This document shows positions 45,284 through 53,377 of a stretch of 64,000 nt of DNA, one piece after another (position 1 is the stretch's first letter; the number at the start of each line of letters is the position of its first letter). Where the stretch lies: assembly GCA_963749415.1 (NCBI GenBank), contig CAVVMG010000001.1, positions 1,488,001 to 1,552,000 on the forward strand. Direction: 5' to 3'. A program made the position numbers and the translations under genes. The notes under the pieces were generated by a model that did not search any database, had not been told where the DNA came from, and saw only the letters and a list, made by a program, of their open reading frames with translations. Source of the DNA: JALYNX01 sp963749415. GTDB taxonomy: Bacteria > Actinomycetota > Acidimicrobiia > Spongiisociales > ZC4RG35.

Positions 45284-45299
45284 TATCAACCCCTTGATA
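45284..45299. promoter_or_regulatory. Inverted repeat in the GS-like/amidotransferase divergent region
   Basis: TATCAA-CCCC-TTGATA is a perfect 6-bp-arm inverted repeat whose right arm overlaps the -10 TATTCT at 45298. It is a possible operator for the amine cluster. The rest of the 226-nt divergent region shows no other clear signal. Confidence 0.35.
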
Positions 45300-45303
45300 T
45301 TCT
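45298..45303 (+). promoter_or_regulatory. -10 box (TATTCT), leaderless, amidotransferase gene
   Basis: TATTCT is followed by 6 nt and then the ATG at 45310. Confidence 0.5.
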
Positions 45304-45309
45304 CGCCCG

Positions 45310-45999
45310 ATGCGGGCACTGGTCATCGAACACGACCCGCTGTCCACCCCGGAGCGGGTCGGGGAGCACTTGGAGCGACGAGGGTTCAGCCTCGAGCATT
45401 TCGTCGTGGTCGAGGACATCGACCACCCGGATGTCAGCGCAACCTTTCCCGAGAACGGAAGCCACGACCTGGTGGTGCTGATGGGCGCCCCCTGGTCGGT
45501 TTACGACCCGGTGATGAAGGGCTGGGTGGGCCCGGAGCTCGACTTCATTCGGCACAATCAGGAACGCGGGGTCCCCGTGCTCGGAATCTGCTTTGGGGGC
45601 CAAGCCCTCTCCGCCGCACTCGGCGGCTCCGTCAGACATGCCGGCCGCCCGGAATACGGGTGGGGGAGCATCGAGCCCACTGTCGACCAGATCGCCGGCG
45701 GCCCCTGGTTCCAGTACCACCACGACGAGTTCACACTCCCTCCGGGCGCAACCGAGCTCGCCCGCAACCAGTCGGGAGTCCAGGCGTTTCGCTCGGCCCG
45801 GGCTCTTGGCGTCCAATTCCATCCCGAGATGACCGCCGGCCTGTTGGGATCCTGGTGCGAGGTCGACGGCTGTTCGGAGATGGTGGAAGCCGGGTTGGAC
45901 GTTGACCAGGTCATCGAGCAGAGCCGCACCCTCGAGGTCGACACCCAGCCCGACCTGGAGCGGATGCTCGACTGGTTCCTCGACGACTTTGCAAGCTGA
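45310..45999 (+). CDS. Class I glutamine amidotransferase / gamma-glutamyl hydrolase-like
   Basis: A 229-residue class I GATase domain with nucleophile Cys94 in VLGICFGGQALSAALGG and the His-Glu pair in LGVQFHPEMTAG. No synthase domain is attached. Stand-alone members next to GS-like ligases often hydrolyse gamma-glutamyl intermediates (as PuuD does), which fits this divergent pair. It is leaderless and is followed after 2 nt by a P450. Confidence 0.87.
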   Translation: MRALVIEHDPLSTPERVGEHLERRGFSLEHFVVVEDIDHPDVSATFPENGSHDLVVLMGAPWSVYDPVMKGWVGPELDFIRHNQERGVPVLGICFGGQALSAALGGSVRHAGRPEYGWGSIEPTVDQIAGGPWFQYHHDEFTLPPGATELARNQSGVQAFRSARALGVQFHPEMTAGLLGSWCEVDGCSEMVEAGLDVDQVIEQSRTLEVDTQPDLERMLDWFLDDFAS

Positions 46000-46001
46000 G
46001 G

Positions 46002-47258
46002 ATGACCGGTCCGCCCCCGGGAGTCGGCATCGACCTCACCGACCCCGATCTCTGGGAACGCGGGGTTCCGCACGCCGAGCTTCACAGGCTTCGTGACCAA
46101 GCTCCCGTTGCCTGGGCAGAGCATCCGGGCCCGCACCGCGGTTTCTGGGTGGTGACCCGCCACGAGGATGTCTTGTCGGTGTCACGCGATGCGGAGACCT
46201 TCTCGTCCCGGGATGGTGTGATCTCTTTGGAAGACCTCGACCCCGATCAGATCGATGCGCGGCGGTCGATGCTCGAAGAGGACCCCCCGCGCCACCGCGA
46301 GCTCCGTGCACTCACCTCCGCACACTTCACTCCGAGGGCGGTCCGGGTCCACGAGGGCTACATCCGCCAGCTCGCGGTGGATGCGATCGAGTCGGCGCTG
46401 GAGAAGGGGGACTGTGACCTGGTGTCGACACTCAGCGAGCGGGTGCCGATCCGGGTGCTGGGGCGCATCCTCGGAGTCCCAGACCAGGACGTGGACGAGC
46501 TGGTCCGCCTCGGCAATCAGATGATCGGTGCGGACGATCCGGAATACGGGAATCCGGGCGACCCACCAATCCCGGCCGGCGACATGAGACTGCTCCCGTT
46601 CGGACATCCTGCCGCGCTGGAGGCCTTTGAGATGGCCTGGCGGATCACCAGGGACCGGGGCCCAGCAGACGGCACCGACGTTCTGGGAGCTCTGGCCCGG
46701 GGCCAGGTGGACGGCGTGCCGCTTACCGATCGCGAGCTCGGCACCTACTTCGTGCTCCTGGTGATCGCCGGGAATGAAACGACCCGGCACAGCATCTCCG
46801 CCGGAGTGGCCGCCCTCGCTGCCAATCCTGAGGAGTGGAGGCGCCTCCGCACGCGGTCCGTCGACCCGACTCGGGCCGCCGACGAGATTCTGAGATGGGC
46901 GACGGCGATCCACTTCCACCGTCGGATCGCCACCAGGGACACGAGCCTTCGCGGCGTGGAGATTGCAGCCGGTGACAAGGTGGCGGTGTACTTCGCATCG
47001 GCGAACTTCGACGAACGGGCGTTCTACGAGCCGTTCCGGTTCGATGTCGGCCGGTCACCCAATGAGCACGTCGCGTTCGGGCGCGGCGGCCCTCATTACT
47101 GCCTGGGAGCGCATCTCGCCAGGCTCGAAGTGCGGGTGGTCCTCGAGGAGCTCGCAGCTCGGGTCGCCTCGATCGAATTGACCGGAGAGCCGAGCCGGCT
47201 CCGTTCCAACCACATCAACGGCATCAAGCACCTTCCCGCCCGTCTCACGGCAGCCTGA
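46002..47258 (+). CDS. Cytochrome P450 (CYP125/142-like)
   Basis: A 418-residue P450: I-helix VLLVIAGNETTRHSISAG with the acid-Thr pair, K-helix ExxR (DEILR), and haem loop FGRGGPHYCLGAHLARLE with Cys367. The haem loop and the RSNHINGIKHLP C-terminus recall actinobacterial CYP125/CYP142 steroid or alkyl hydroxylases; the substrate here is uncertain. It is 2 nt after the amidotransferase gene and so belongs to the amine cluster transcript. Confidence 0.92.
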   Translation: MTGPPPGVGIDLTDPDLWERGVPHAELHRLRDQAPVAWAEHPGPHRGFWVVTRHEDVLSVSRDAETFSSRDGVISLEDLDPDQIDARRSMLEEDPPRHRELRALTSAHFTPRAVRVHEGYIRQLAVDAIESALEKGDCDLVSTLSERVPIRVLGRILGVPDQDVDELVRLGNQMIGADDPEYGNPGDPPIPAGDMRLLPFGHPAALEAFEMAWRITRDRGPADGTDVLGALARGQVDGVPLTDRELGTYFVLLVIAGNETTRHSISAGVAALAANPEEWRRLRTRSVDPTRAADEILRWATAIHFHRRIATRDTSLRGVEIAAGDKVAVYFASANFDERAFYEPFRFDVGRSPNEHVAFGRGGPHYCLGAHLARLEVRVVLEELAARVASIELTGEPSRLRSNHINGIKHLPARLTAA

Positions 47259-47342
47259 GATCCTCTGCACCATGTGATCGTTAGGACGCCAACGATCGCG
47301 TTCGATTGCTACTTTTCCGGCGACCGGACCAGAGGAGGATCC

Positions 47343-48788
47343 ATGTCGGACGGCCCCACTCCGAGCGAAGTTGGTTTCGAGCGGGCGGCGATCGGCTTTC
47401 CCACTGCCTTGGCGGCTGCGGTCGGATTGATCATCGCCGGGTCGGTCCTGCTCACCGCACAGACCGGCTACGGAGCCGGGGGATACATCTTCGCCTGGGC
47501 CATCCTCATCGCCTACGTCTTGATGCTGGCGCAATCGGCGAGCTTCTCCGAGGCCGCCGGGATCCTGCCCACCGCAGGGTCGGTCTACGACTACATCGCC
47601 GCCGGCATGGGGCGGTTCTTCGCCATAGCCGGGACCCTTGCCGCCTATCTGGTGGTCCACGTGTTCGCCGGCACCGCGGAGACCGCGACCGCGGGCGTTT
47701 TCGCCTCGTTCAACTTCACCTTCCTCGAGCAATACCAGGCCGGGGGCTCCTGGTGGATCGGGGTCGCGCTGATGGTGATCTTCGCGGTGGTCAACATGCT
47801 CGGGATCCGGCCTTTCGCAAAGGCGGAGATCGCGATGACCGCGGTCATGTGGGTCACCTTGGTCGTCTTCGGGCTGCTGGGGACCTTGCAGCCCAAGTCG
47901 ACCGATATCAGTGGGATGTTCGGCGAGTCGGCAGTCGGGACCGACCTGACCGCCATCTTGAGCATGACCGGCCTCGCCCTGTTCCTTTTCGTCGGGGTCG
48001 AGTACGTGACACCGCTCGCCGCAGAGCTCAAGGAGCCGGCTCGCACCATCCCCCGCGCGATGTATGTCGGCCTGACCGCGGTGGCGGTAGCGATGTTCCT
48101 CTATGGCACGGGTGTCGCCCGCCAGGTCGAGAACGTCGACCTGGGCGACGGGACGTTGATCCTCGATACCCCGCTCGCCATCCCGGCCTATGCCGAGGCG
48201 GTGCTCGGCGACTTCGGAAGGATCTGGTTCGGGATCGCGGTCCTCCTCGCCTCGGCAACCACCCTCAATACCCTGCTCGCCGGAGTGCCTCGCATCTTCT
48301 ACGGGATGGCCAAGGACGGCACGCTGCCCAAGGTCTTCGCCTATCTCCATCCCCGCTACAAGGAGCCCTGGGTCGGAATCATCCTGGTGGCTCTCATTGG
48401 GATCGTGGGGGCGATCTGGATCGACGGTGACGTTCCTTCGATCATCAGCCTGATCCTGGCCGCGGTTCTGGCCTGGATCTTCAGCTACGTCCTGGTCGAT
48501 ATCTCGGTGATGGTGCTGAGGGCCCGGCGACCCGACCTGGCCAGGCCCTACCGGAGCCCTCTGTATCCACTACCCCAATTGCTGGCGATTGCCGGGATGC
48601 TGGTGGCCGGGTGGTACGTCACACCTCCCTACCTCACCCGGTCGGACATATACACCCCGTTCGGGATCATGCTCGGAGCATGCGCCCTGTATGCCCTGAT
48701 CTGGACATACGGCGTACAGAGGATCAATCCGTGGAAGCCGGTCGAGCCCGAGACACTGCTCGCGGAGGAGGGTGTCTCAGGTTCGTGA
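47343..48788 (+). CDS. APC-family amino acid/amine permease
   Basis: A 481-residue membrane protein with about 12 helices. It has the N-terminal APC pattern (FPTALAAAVGLIIAGSVLL, YGAGGYIFAWAILIAYVLM), helix 3 EAAGILPTAGSVYDYI and LFLFVGVEYVTPLAAELKEPART. GAGGAGG precedes the ATG at 47343. Position downstream of GS-like, amidotransferase and P450 genes suggests import of the amine that the cluster processes (inference). Coupled by GTGA to the next gene. Confidence 0.9.
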   Translation: MSDGPTPSEVGFERAAIGFPTALAAAVGLIIAGSVLLTAQTGYGAGGYIFAWAILIAYVLMLAQSASFSEAAGILPTAGSVYDYIAAGMGRFFAIAGTLAAYLVVHVFAGTAETATAGVFASFNFTFLEQYQAGGSWWIGVALMVIFAVVNMLGIRPFAKAEIAMTAVMWVTLVVFGLLGTLQPKSTDISGMFGESAVGTDLTAILSMTGLALFLFVGVEYVTPLAAELKEPARTIPRAMYVGLTAVAVAMFLYGTGVARQVENVDLGDGTLILDTPLAIPAYAEAVLGDFGRIWFGIAVLLASATTLNTLLAGVPRIFYGMAKDGTLPKVFAYLHPRYKEPWVGIILVALIGIVGAIWIDGDVPSIISLILAAVLAWIFSYVLVDISVMVLRARRPDLARPYRSPLYPLPQLLAIAGMLVAGWYVTPPYLTRSDIYTPFGIMLGACALYALIWTYGVQRINPWKPVEPETLLAEEGVSGS

Positions 48789-49354
48789 CCGGGGCGAGCC
48801 GGGTCGGCCGCCTTCCCCGCTCCTACCGATCGGGGAGGCTGCTCGGACTCCTGGCCAATGATTTTCCGGGGCACGGCCTCGAGCGCCTCGGGCCCGGACG
48901 AGGGCGCTTCGTTCCCGTCGGGGAGGGCCCGGTGATCGAGGTTCGGGAACGGGTCGACCGGCGCTTTCTGGGCCACACCGAGATCGCCCAATTCCTGCTC
49001 AGCGTCGATGTGGCACCCGGCTCGCCGGCACGGATCGAGGTGGTCCACACCGGGAGGCTCAAGAGGCAGGGCGTCGAGCTGGCGGTAGTCGTCGGCGACG
49101 AACAGGTCCGGGGTCTGGCCGGGCGGATCTCCAACGATGGTGCTTTCTCCGCCCCGGGTCTGGCGCTCGACTTCACCAGGTTCGACCTGGACCGCTCGGC
49201 AAGCCAATGGTCGGTGACCGTCGAGCTCATGGGTGCCAGCTTCGTGTCGCTCGCCCTGCCGCCGATGCGGAGCTACATCCGCCTCCACCAGGACCAGATG
49301 GAGGCACTGGTCGAAGTTCTCACCGCCCTCGAGGGCCACCTGGCCCGCAATTGA
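48785..49354 (+). CDS. Unknown protein co-expressed with the permease (possibly DUF3156)
   Basis: A 189-residue soluble protein, GTG start overlapping the permease stop. Features are RRFLGHTEIAQFLLSVDV, several predicted strands (RIEVVHTGRLKRQGVELAVVVGD, WSVTVELMGASFVSLALPP) and a C-terminal helix. It may belong to DUF3156, a family I associate with amine permease loci, but this is recalled and not firm. Coupling suggests a function tied to the permease. Confidence 0.65.
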   Translation: MTGASRVGRLPRSYRSGRLLGLLANDFPGHGLERLGPGRGRFVPVGEGPVIEVRERVDRRFLGHTEIAQFLLSVDVAPGSPARIEVVHTGRLKRQGVELAVVVGDEQVRGLAGRISNDGAFSAPGLALDFTRFDLDRSASQWSVTVELMGASFVSLALPPMRSYIRLHQDQMEALVEVLTALEGHLARN

Positions 49355-49361
49355 CCACAGG

Positions 49362-49367
49362 TAGCCT
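49362..49367 (+). promoter_or_regulatory. -10 box (TAGCCT), leaderless, GNAT gene
   Basis: TAGCCT is followed by 6 nt and then the ATG at 49374. Confidence 0.45.
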
Positions 49368-49373
49368 GCCTCG

Positions 49374-49781
49374 ATGATCGAGTATCGGGTGGGCAGCGAC
49401 GTCGACCTCGACGAGGTGATCGACCTCTATGTCGATTCCACTCTTGGTGAGCGACGCCCGGTGGGGGAGAGGGATCGGATGGCCACGATGCTGGCCGAGG
49501 CCGATCTGGTGGTGTCCGCCTGGGACGGGGATCAATTGGTCGGCATCTCGCGGTCGGTGACCGACTGGGTATACGCCACGTACCTCTCGGATCTGGCGGT
49601 GCGGCTGGACTACCAGAAGATGGGCATCGGCCGCGAGCTGGTGCGGCGCACCCGTCAGGAGACGCCTCGAGCGACCGTGATCCTCCTCGCCGCCCCGAAG
49701 GCGGTCGACTACTACCCGAAGATCGGGATGACCCAGCACCACAGCGCCTGGGTCCTCCTTCCCGGCGAAGAGCCGGCCTGA
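49374..49781 (+). CDS. GNAT-family N-acetyltransferase
   Basis: A 135-residue acetyl-CoA-dependent acetyltransferase. The acetyl-CoA-binding segment is YLSDLAVRLDYQKMGIGRELVRR (motif A, Q/RxxGxG/A seen as QKMGIG), followed by motif B YYPKIGMTQHHSAWVL. The substrate is unknown. A GCCGGC-CTGA-GCCGGC hairpin (49772-49787) spans its stop and may end transcription. Confidence 0.87.
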   Translation: MIEYRVGSDVDLDEVIDLYVDSTLGERRPVGERDRMATMLAEADLVVSAWDGDQLVGISRSVTDWVYATYLSDLAVRLDYQKMGIGRELVRRTRQETPRATVILLAAPKAVDYYPKIGMTQHHSAWVLLPGEEPA

Positions 49782-49787
49782 GCCGGC
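49772..49787. terminator. Weak hairpin at convergent gene ends
   Basis: A 6-bp GCCGGC stem around CTGA lies between the convergent GNAT and hydrolase genes. There is no T-run, so this is only a candidate terminator. Confidence 0.3.
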
Positions 49788-49791
49788 CGGG

Positions 49792-50718
49792 TCACTCCTC
49801 GAGCCAGGCCACGATCAGGTCGCCAACGAACTGGGGCAGATACATCTCGTTGTGATGGGCGCCCTCTACCGCCTCGACCAGGGCTTCGGAACCCGAGTCG
49901 TTGAGCGCATCTGCGAAGTCGATGGTGAAGGAAGGAGCGATGAAGCCGTCTTCCTCGCCGTACATCAGCAACGAGCTCAAGCCGGGGTTGAGGCCGATGA
50001 GGTTCATCGGGTTCCCCGCCTCCCAGGCTTCGGGAACCTGAGCCGGCCCGCCGCCGAAGAAGGGGTACATCAGGACCCCGAGTCGCGTCACGTCATAGGG
50101 CCCGGCCAGGCCCACCAGGCGGTCGGGAATCCAGGGCCCGGGCAGAGTGCACGACCCGCTGTGACTGCCGCCGTCGAGCGCTGCGACCGCCGCCAGATGA
50201 GCACCGGCAGAGTGCCCGAGGACAGCCACCGACCCATCTGCGTCCGGATGGGTGATGGCGAACCCGATGGCACAGGTGACATCGTCCACCGCAGCCGGGT
50301 AGCCGGGCGTCTCGCCGGCGAGTTGGTAGGCAGTGTTCACCGTCAGGTAGCCGCGGTCGGTGAGGAACCGAGCCAAGGGCCTCATGAGCGAAGGGTCACC
50401 CGCTACCCAGCCGCCACCGTGGACCAGCACCACGGCCGGAAACGGGGGAACTCCGTCGGGGATCATCACCTCAGCGTCTATCTCGAAATCCGGAGCGACC
50501 GAGGTGGTGGTGGTTGCAAACGTGCTCGTGGTGGTCGCAGCGGTTGTCGTTGCAACCATGGAGGTGGTCCCGCCCTCCGTGGTCGAGGTGGCCGCCGGCG
50601 GCAGGGAGGTCGTGCTGGTCGGCCCGGACCCGACGCCGCCGGCGCAGGACACCAGCGCCAGCGCCGCGAGCGACGAGATCAGGCGAGCAGTGATGCCGCT
50701 TCCCGATCCACGTACCAC
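49792..50718 (-). CDS. Secreted alpha/beta-hydrolase lipoprotein
   Basis: A 308-residue exported hydrolase. The signal ends in a lipobox (LAALALVSC), followed by a Thr-rich spacer of about 45 residues. The catalytic core has the oxyanion HGGGW, nucleophile GHSAGAHLAAV, Asp in EEDGFI and His in GAHHNEM, as in carboxylesterases of the BD-FAE/HSL type. The start is GTG 50718, inside the 3' end of pgl (40-nt overlap); no start lies closer in that keeps the signal peptide. Confidence 0.85.
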   Translation of the reverse strand: MVRGSGSGITARLISSLAALALVSCAGGVGSGPTSTTSLPPAATSTTEGGTTSMVATTTAATTTSTFATTTTSVAPDFEIDAEVMIPDGVPPFPAVVLVHGGGWVAGDPSLMRPLARFLTDRGYLTVNTAYQLAGETPGYPAAVDDVTCAIGFAITHPDADGSVAVLGHSAGAHLAAVAALDGGSHSGSCTLPGPWIPDRLVGLAGPYDVTRLGVLMYPFFGGGPAQVPEAWEAGNPMNLIGLNPGLSSLLMYGEEDGFIAPSFTIDFADALNDSGSEALVEAVEGAHHNEMYLPQFVGDLIVAWLEE

Positions 50719-51356
50719 TCGACCACGCCTTCGCCCTCGGCGAGCCCCCCCGCCGGGTTCCGGCCATCGAAGGCCGCCTCGAGGGCATCGGCCTTCTCGC
50801 CGCCGTAGGCCACCACGACGGTGAGCCGGGCTCGCCACAACAGGGGGAAGGTGGCGGTCAGCCGAACCTCGTCGATGCTCGGCACCTCGTTGGCCACGAA
50901 CCACCGGCTCGACTCATCGAGGCCGGCGGTGCCCGGGAACAGAGAAGCGGTGTGCCCGTCACTCCCCATGCCGAGGATGACCAGGCTGGGCGGGCCTGAT
51001 CCGTGCAATGAGCGGAGGTGAGCCTCGTAGTGGGCTGCGACATCGCCGGGCTCGAGGTATTCGCTCCACCGGGGACGGGCGAACCGTGCCCCAACGTGAT
51101 CGAGGAGCGTCTCCGACACCATTCGCCCGTTGGAGCGCTCATGGTCCGGAGGTACCCAACGCTCGTCGGAAAGCCATGCGTCGACCCGGTCCCATCCGCT
51201 TGCTCGCCCCCGAAGCGCCCGGTACGCGGCCTCGGCCGCCGACCCTCCCGCCATTCCGATGGACAGGCGATCGTCCGCTGTCGAGATCAGGGCCGCGACC
51301 CTGGCTGCTGCCCCCTCGGCGGCAGCTTCGGCAGTGTCGTGGACGAGCAGCTCCAT
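50679..51356 (-). CDS. pgl: 6-phosphogluconolactonase
   Basis: Second step of the oxidative pentose phosphate pathway, 225 residues. The NagB/RpiA-like fold shows SIGMAGGSAAEAAYRAL, WLSDERWVPPDHERSN and VILGMGSDGHTASLFPG. zwf and gnd are not adjacent. ATG 51356 lies 6 nt after TACGGT; the promoter is back-to-back with that of the next hydrolase gene. Confidence 0.93.
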   Translation of the reverse strand: MELLVHDTAEAAAEGAAARVAALISTADDRLSIGMAGGSAAEAAYRALRGRASGWDRVDAWLSDERWVPPDHERSNGRMVSETLLDHVGARFARPRWSEYLEPGDVAAHYEAHLRSLHGSGPPSLVILGMGSDGHTASLFPGTAGLDESSRWFVANEVPSIDEVRLTATFPLLWRARLTVVVAYGGEKADALEAAFDGRNPAGGLAEGEGVVEWYVDREAASLLA

Positions 51357-51362
51357 CTGTCA

Positions 51363-51368
51363 ACCGTA
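51363..51368 (-). promoter_or_regulatory. -10 box (TACGGT), leaderless, pgl
   Basis: On the minus strand TACGGT is followed by 6 nt and then ATG 51356. Confidence 0.45.
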
Positions 51369-51377
51369 CCCCTCATA

Positions 51378-51383
51378 TACATT
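51378..51383 (+). promoter_or_regulatory. -10 box (TACATT), leaderless, hydrolase gene
   Basis: TACATT is followed by 7 nt and then GTG 51391. The divergent pgl -10 is only 9 nt away, so both promoters share about 35 bp. Confidence 0.45.
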
Positions 51384-51390
51384 GGTGAAC

Positions 51391-52053
51391 GTGGCGAAAC
51401 AGGTGCGGATCGCATGGTCCGGGGGCGAAGTCGGCGGGATGATGACGGGCAGCGGGGGCGTGGGGATCCTGCTCGCCCATGGGGCCGGAACCGACCAAAC
51501 CCATCGCTTCGTGGTCGGGTTGAGGGACGGGCTGGCGGAGCGCGGGCATCGCGTGCTGACCTTCAACTATCCATACACGGAGCGCGGGTCGAAGAGCCCG
51601 GACCGGCCGGAGCGGCTGTTGGCCTGCCATCGGGCGGCCGCCGACTTCCTGGATGCACAAGTCGAAACTCTGATACTCGCCGGGAGATCGATGGGAGGCC
51701 GGATGGGCACGCTCCTGGTCGCCGACGGCTATGAGGCGTCGGGTCTCGTCCTCTATTCCTACCCTCTTCACCCGGCAGGCAAGCCGGATGACCTTCGGAT
51801 CGCCCACCTTCCCCGGATCACTGCCCCGATGCTGTTCTTTCAGGGGACCCGCGATGCCTTGAGCCGCATGGACCTTTTCGAGCGTCACATCTCGCCCCTC
51901 CCCAACGCGACCGTGGAGTTGCTAGAAGGTGCGAGCCACTCCTTCTCTGGTGGAGGCTGGACGGAGCAGGCACTCCTGGAGAAACTCGTGGATGGCACCA
52001 CAGCATGGGTGGCCCGCCTCTCGTCTGGCAGAACCAGCCGCAGAGGGGCATAA
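51391..52053 (+). CDS. Small alpha/beta-hydrolase (dienelactone hydrolase/TEX30-like)
   Basis: A 220-residue cytoplasmic hydrolase: GILLAHGAGTDQTHRFVV, nucleophile elbow LAGRSMGGRMGTLLV, Asp in FQGTRDALS and His in GASHSFSG. The pattern matches the short TEX30/KANL3-type group of unknown substrate. GTG 51391 is chosen because it follows a -10 at leaderless distance. Confidence 0.82.
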   Translation: MAKQVRIAWSGGEVGGMMTGSGGVGILLAHGAGTDQTHRFVVGLRDGLAERGHRVLTFNYPYTERGSKSPDRPERLLACHRAAADFLDAQVETLILAGRSMGGRMGTLLVADGYEASGLVLYSYPLHPAGKPDDLRIAHLPRITAPMLFFQGTRDALSRMDLFERHISPLPNATVELLEGASHSFSGGGWTEQALLEKLVDGTTAWVARLSSGRTSRRGA

Positions 52054-52090
52054 TTGGGCCTCACCTCTCGCTTCTCCAAGGAGTTTTTCG

Positions 52091-52765
52091 ATGCCCGAAG
52101 TCAGTCTGCGCGCCCACACGGGGAGAGCCACGGGCTCTCGTGAGTCGCGGCGCCTCCGTCGTACCGGGAACGTTCCGGCGATCGTCTACGGCAAGGGCAC
52201 CGACCCGGTCTCGATAGCTGTCGACGCCCATGACCTGCACGTCGTGCTTCACACCGCCGCCGGTGCCAATGCCCTGATCAACCTCGAGATCGAGGGTGGG
52301 GCAACCCTGCTCACCATGGCCCGCGTCATCGAGCGCCATCCCTACCGCAACGAGTACCGGCACATCGACTTCGTGACCGTGTCGCTGGATGAGGTGGTCA
52401 CCGCCGAGGTGGCGATCCATTTCGAGGGCACTCCGGCCGGGGTGCTGGAAGGTGGTGTTTTCTCCCCGCAGCGGACACACGTGATCATCGAGGCCCTGCC
52501 CACGGCAATCCCGTCGCATATCGAGCTCGACGTTTCTTCGATCGAGATCGGCGGCTCTCTGCGGATCGACGACCTGCCCCTCATCGAAGGAGTCACCTAC
52601 ACCGAAGACCCCGAGGCGGTGGTGATGAGTGTCACCACGCCCGCTGCCGAGATCGTCGAGGAGCCCGAAGAGGAGCTCGAGGGCGAGGAAGCCGGTGAGG
52701 AAGGCGAGGTGGCCGAGGGTGAGGAGCCTGCTTCGGCAGAAGAACAAGGCGAAGACGCCGAATAG
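52091..52765 (+). CDS. rplY: 50S ribosomal protein L25/Ctc (long form)
   Basis: Binds 5S rRNA. The 224-residue protein has the N-terminal L25 domain (GSRESRRLRRTGNVPAIVYGKGTDP), the C-terminal TL5/Ctc beta domain (HIELDVSSIEIGGSLRIDDL), and an acidic Glu-rich tail from about residue 190 typical of actinobacterial forms. AAGGAG before ATG 52091 sets the start. It is followed by pth after 10 nt, the usual rplY-pth pairing. Confidence 0.93.
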   Translation: MPEVSLRAHTGRATGSRESRRLRRTGNVPAIVYGKGTDPVSIAVDAHDLHVVLHTAAGANALINLEIEGGATLLTMARVIERHPYRNEYRHIDFVTVSLDEVVTAEVAIHFEGTPAGVLEGGVFSPQRTHVIIEALPTAIPSHIELDVSSIEIGGSLRIDDLPLIEGVTYTEDPEAVVMSVTTPAAEIVEEPEEELEGEEAGEEGEVAEGEEPASAEEQGEDAE

Positions 52766-52775
52766 CCAGATCCAC

Positions 52776-53354
52776 ATGGTCGTCGGCCTGCGCAATCCGG
52801 GGGCCGACTACGACGGAACGAGGCACAACGCCGGCTATGAGGTTGTCGAGCGCGCGTTGTCCCGCCATGGGGCGAACTTGAAGCGAGGGCCATCACGGGT
52901 CCGGGCCCAGCTCGCAACCATCGGGGCCGGGGACTCCCGCGTGATCTATGTGGTCCCGTCCACGTTCATGAACGATTCCGGGGCCGCCGTGCGGGCGGCG
53001 GTGGAATATCACGGCGTGGACCTCTCCCGCCTCCTGGTGGTCCATGACGACATCGATCTGGCGTTCGGCCGGCTCCGCCTCCAGGTCGGCGGTGGCAGCG
53101 GGGGACACAACGGGATCCGCTCGGTGGAAAGGGCTTTGGGGACCCCGGAGTTCAACAGGTTGAAGCTGGGTGTCGGCCGCCCTCCGGGGTCGACGGACCC
53201 TGCTGCTTTCGTGCTCCGCCCCTTCACCAAGGAGGAGAGGCCCCAGGTCGACGTCATAGTCGAGGAGGCGGCGGACATACTCGAGCAGTGGCCCGCTGAT
53301 CCGGCACGAGCCCAGGAGATGGCAGCACTCAGGGGCCGGGACCAGACCTCATGA
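52776..53354 (+). CDS. pth: Peptidyl-tRNA hydrolase
   Basis: Recycles peptidyl-tRNA dropped from ribosomes, 192 residues. It has the N-terminal VVGLRNPGADYDGTRHNAGY with the catalytic His of TRHNAG, the STFMNDSG segment, LVVHDDIDLAFGRLRL and GGGSGGHNGIRSVERALG. It lies 10 nt after rplY, likely the same transcript. Confidence 0.95.
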   Translation: MVVGLRNPGADYDGTRHNAGYEVVERALSRHGANLKRGPSRVRAQLATIGAGDSRVIYVVPSTFMNDSGAAVRAAVEYHGVDLSRLLVVHDDIDLAFGRLRLQVGGGSGGHNGIRSVERALGTPEFNRLKLGVGRPPGSTDPAAFVLRPFTKEERPQVDVIVEEAADILEQWPADPARAQEMAALRGRDQTS

Positions 53355-53365
53355 CTCCTTCCGCA

Positions 53366-53371
53366 TAACGT
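53366..53371 (+). promoter_or_regulatory. -10 box (TAACGT), leaderless, glpK
   Basis: TAACGT is followed by 6 nt and then ATG 53378. Confidence 0.45.
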
Positions 53372-53377
53372 CCCGAG

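Noticed and set aside
51357..51390. GTG at 51385 as the start of the small hydrolase
   Set aside because: It lies only 1 nt after the -10-like TACATT, which is impossible for a transcript from that promoter; GTG 51391 is at the normal 7 nt.
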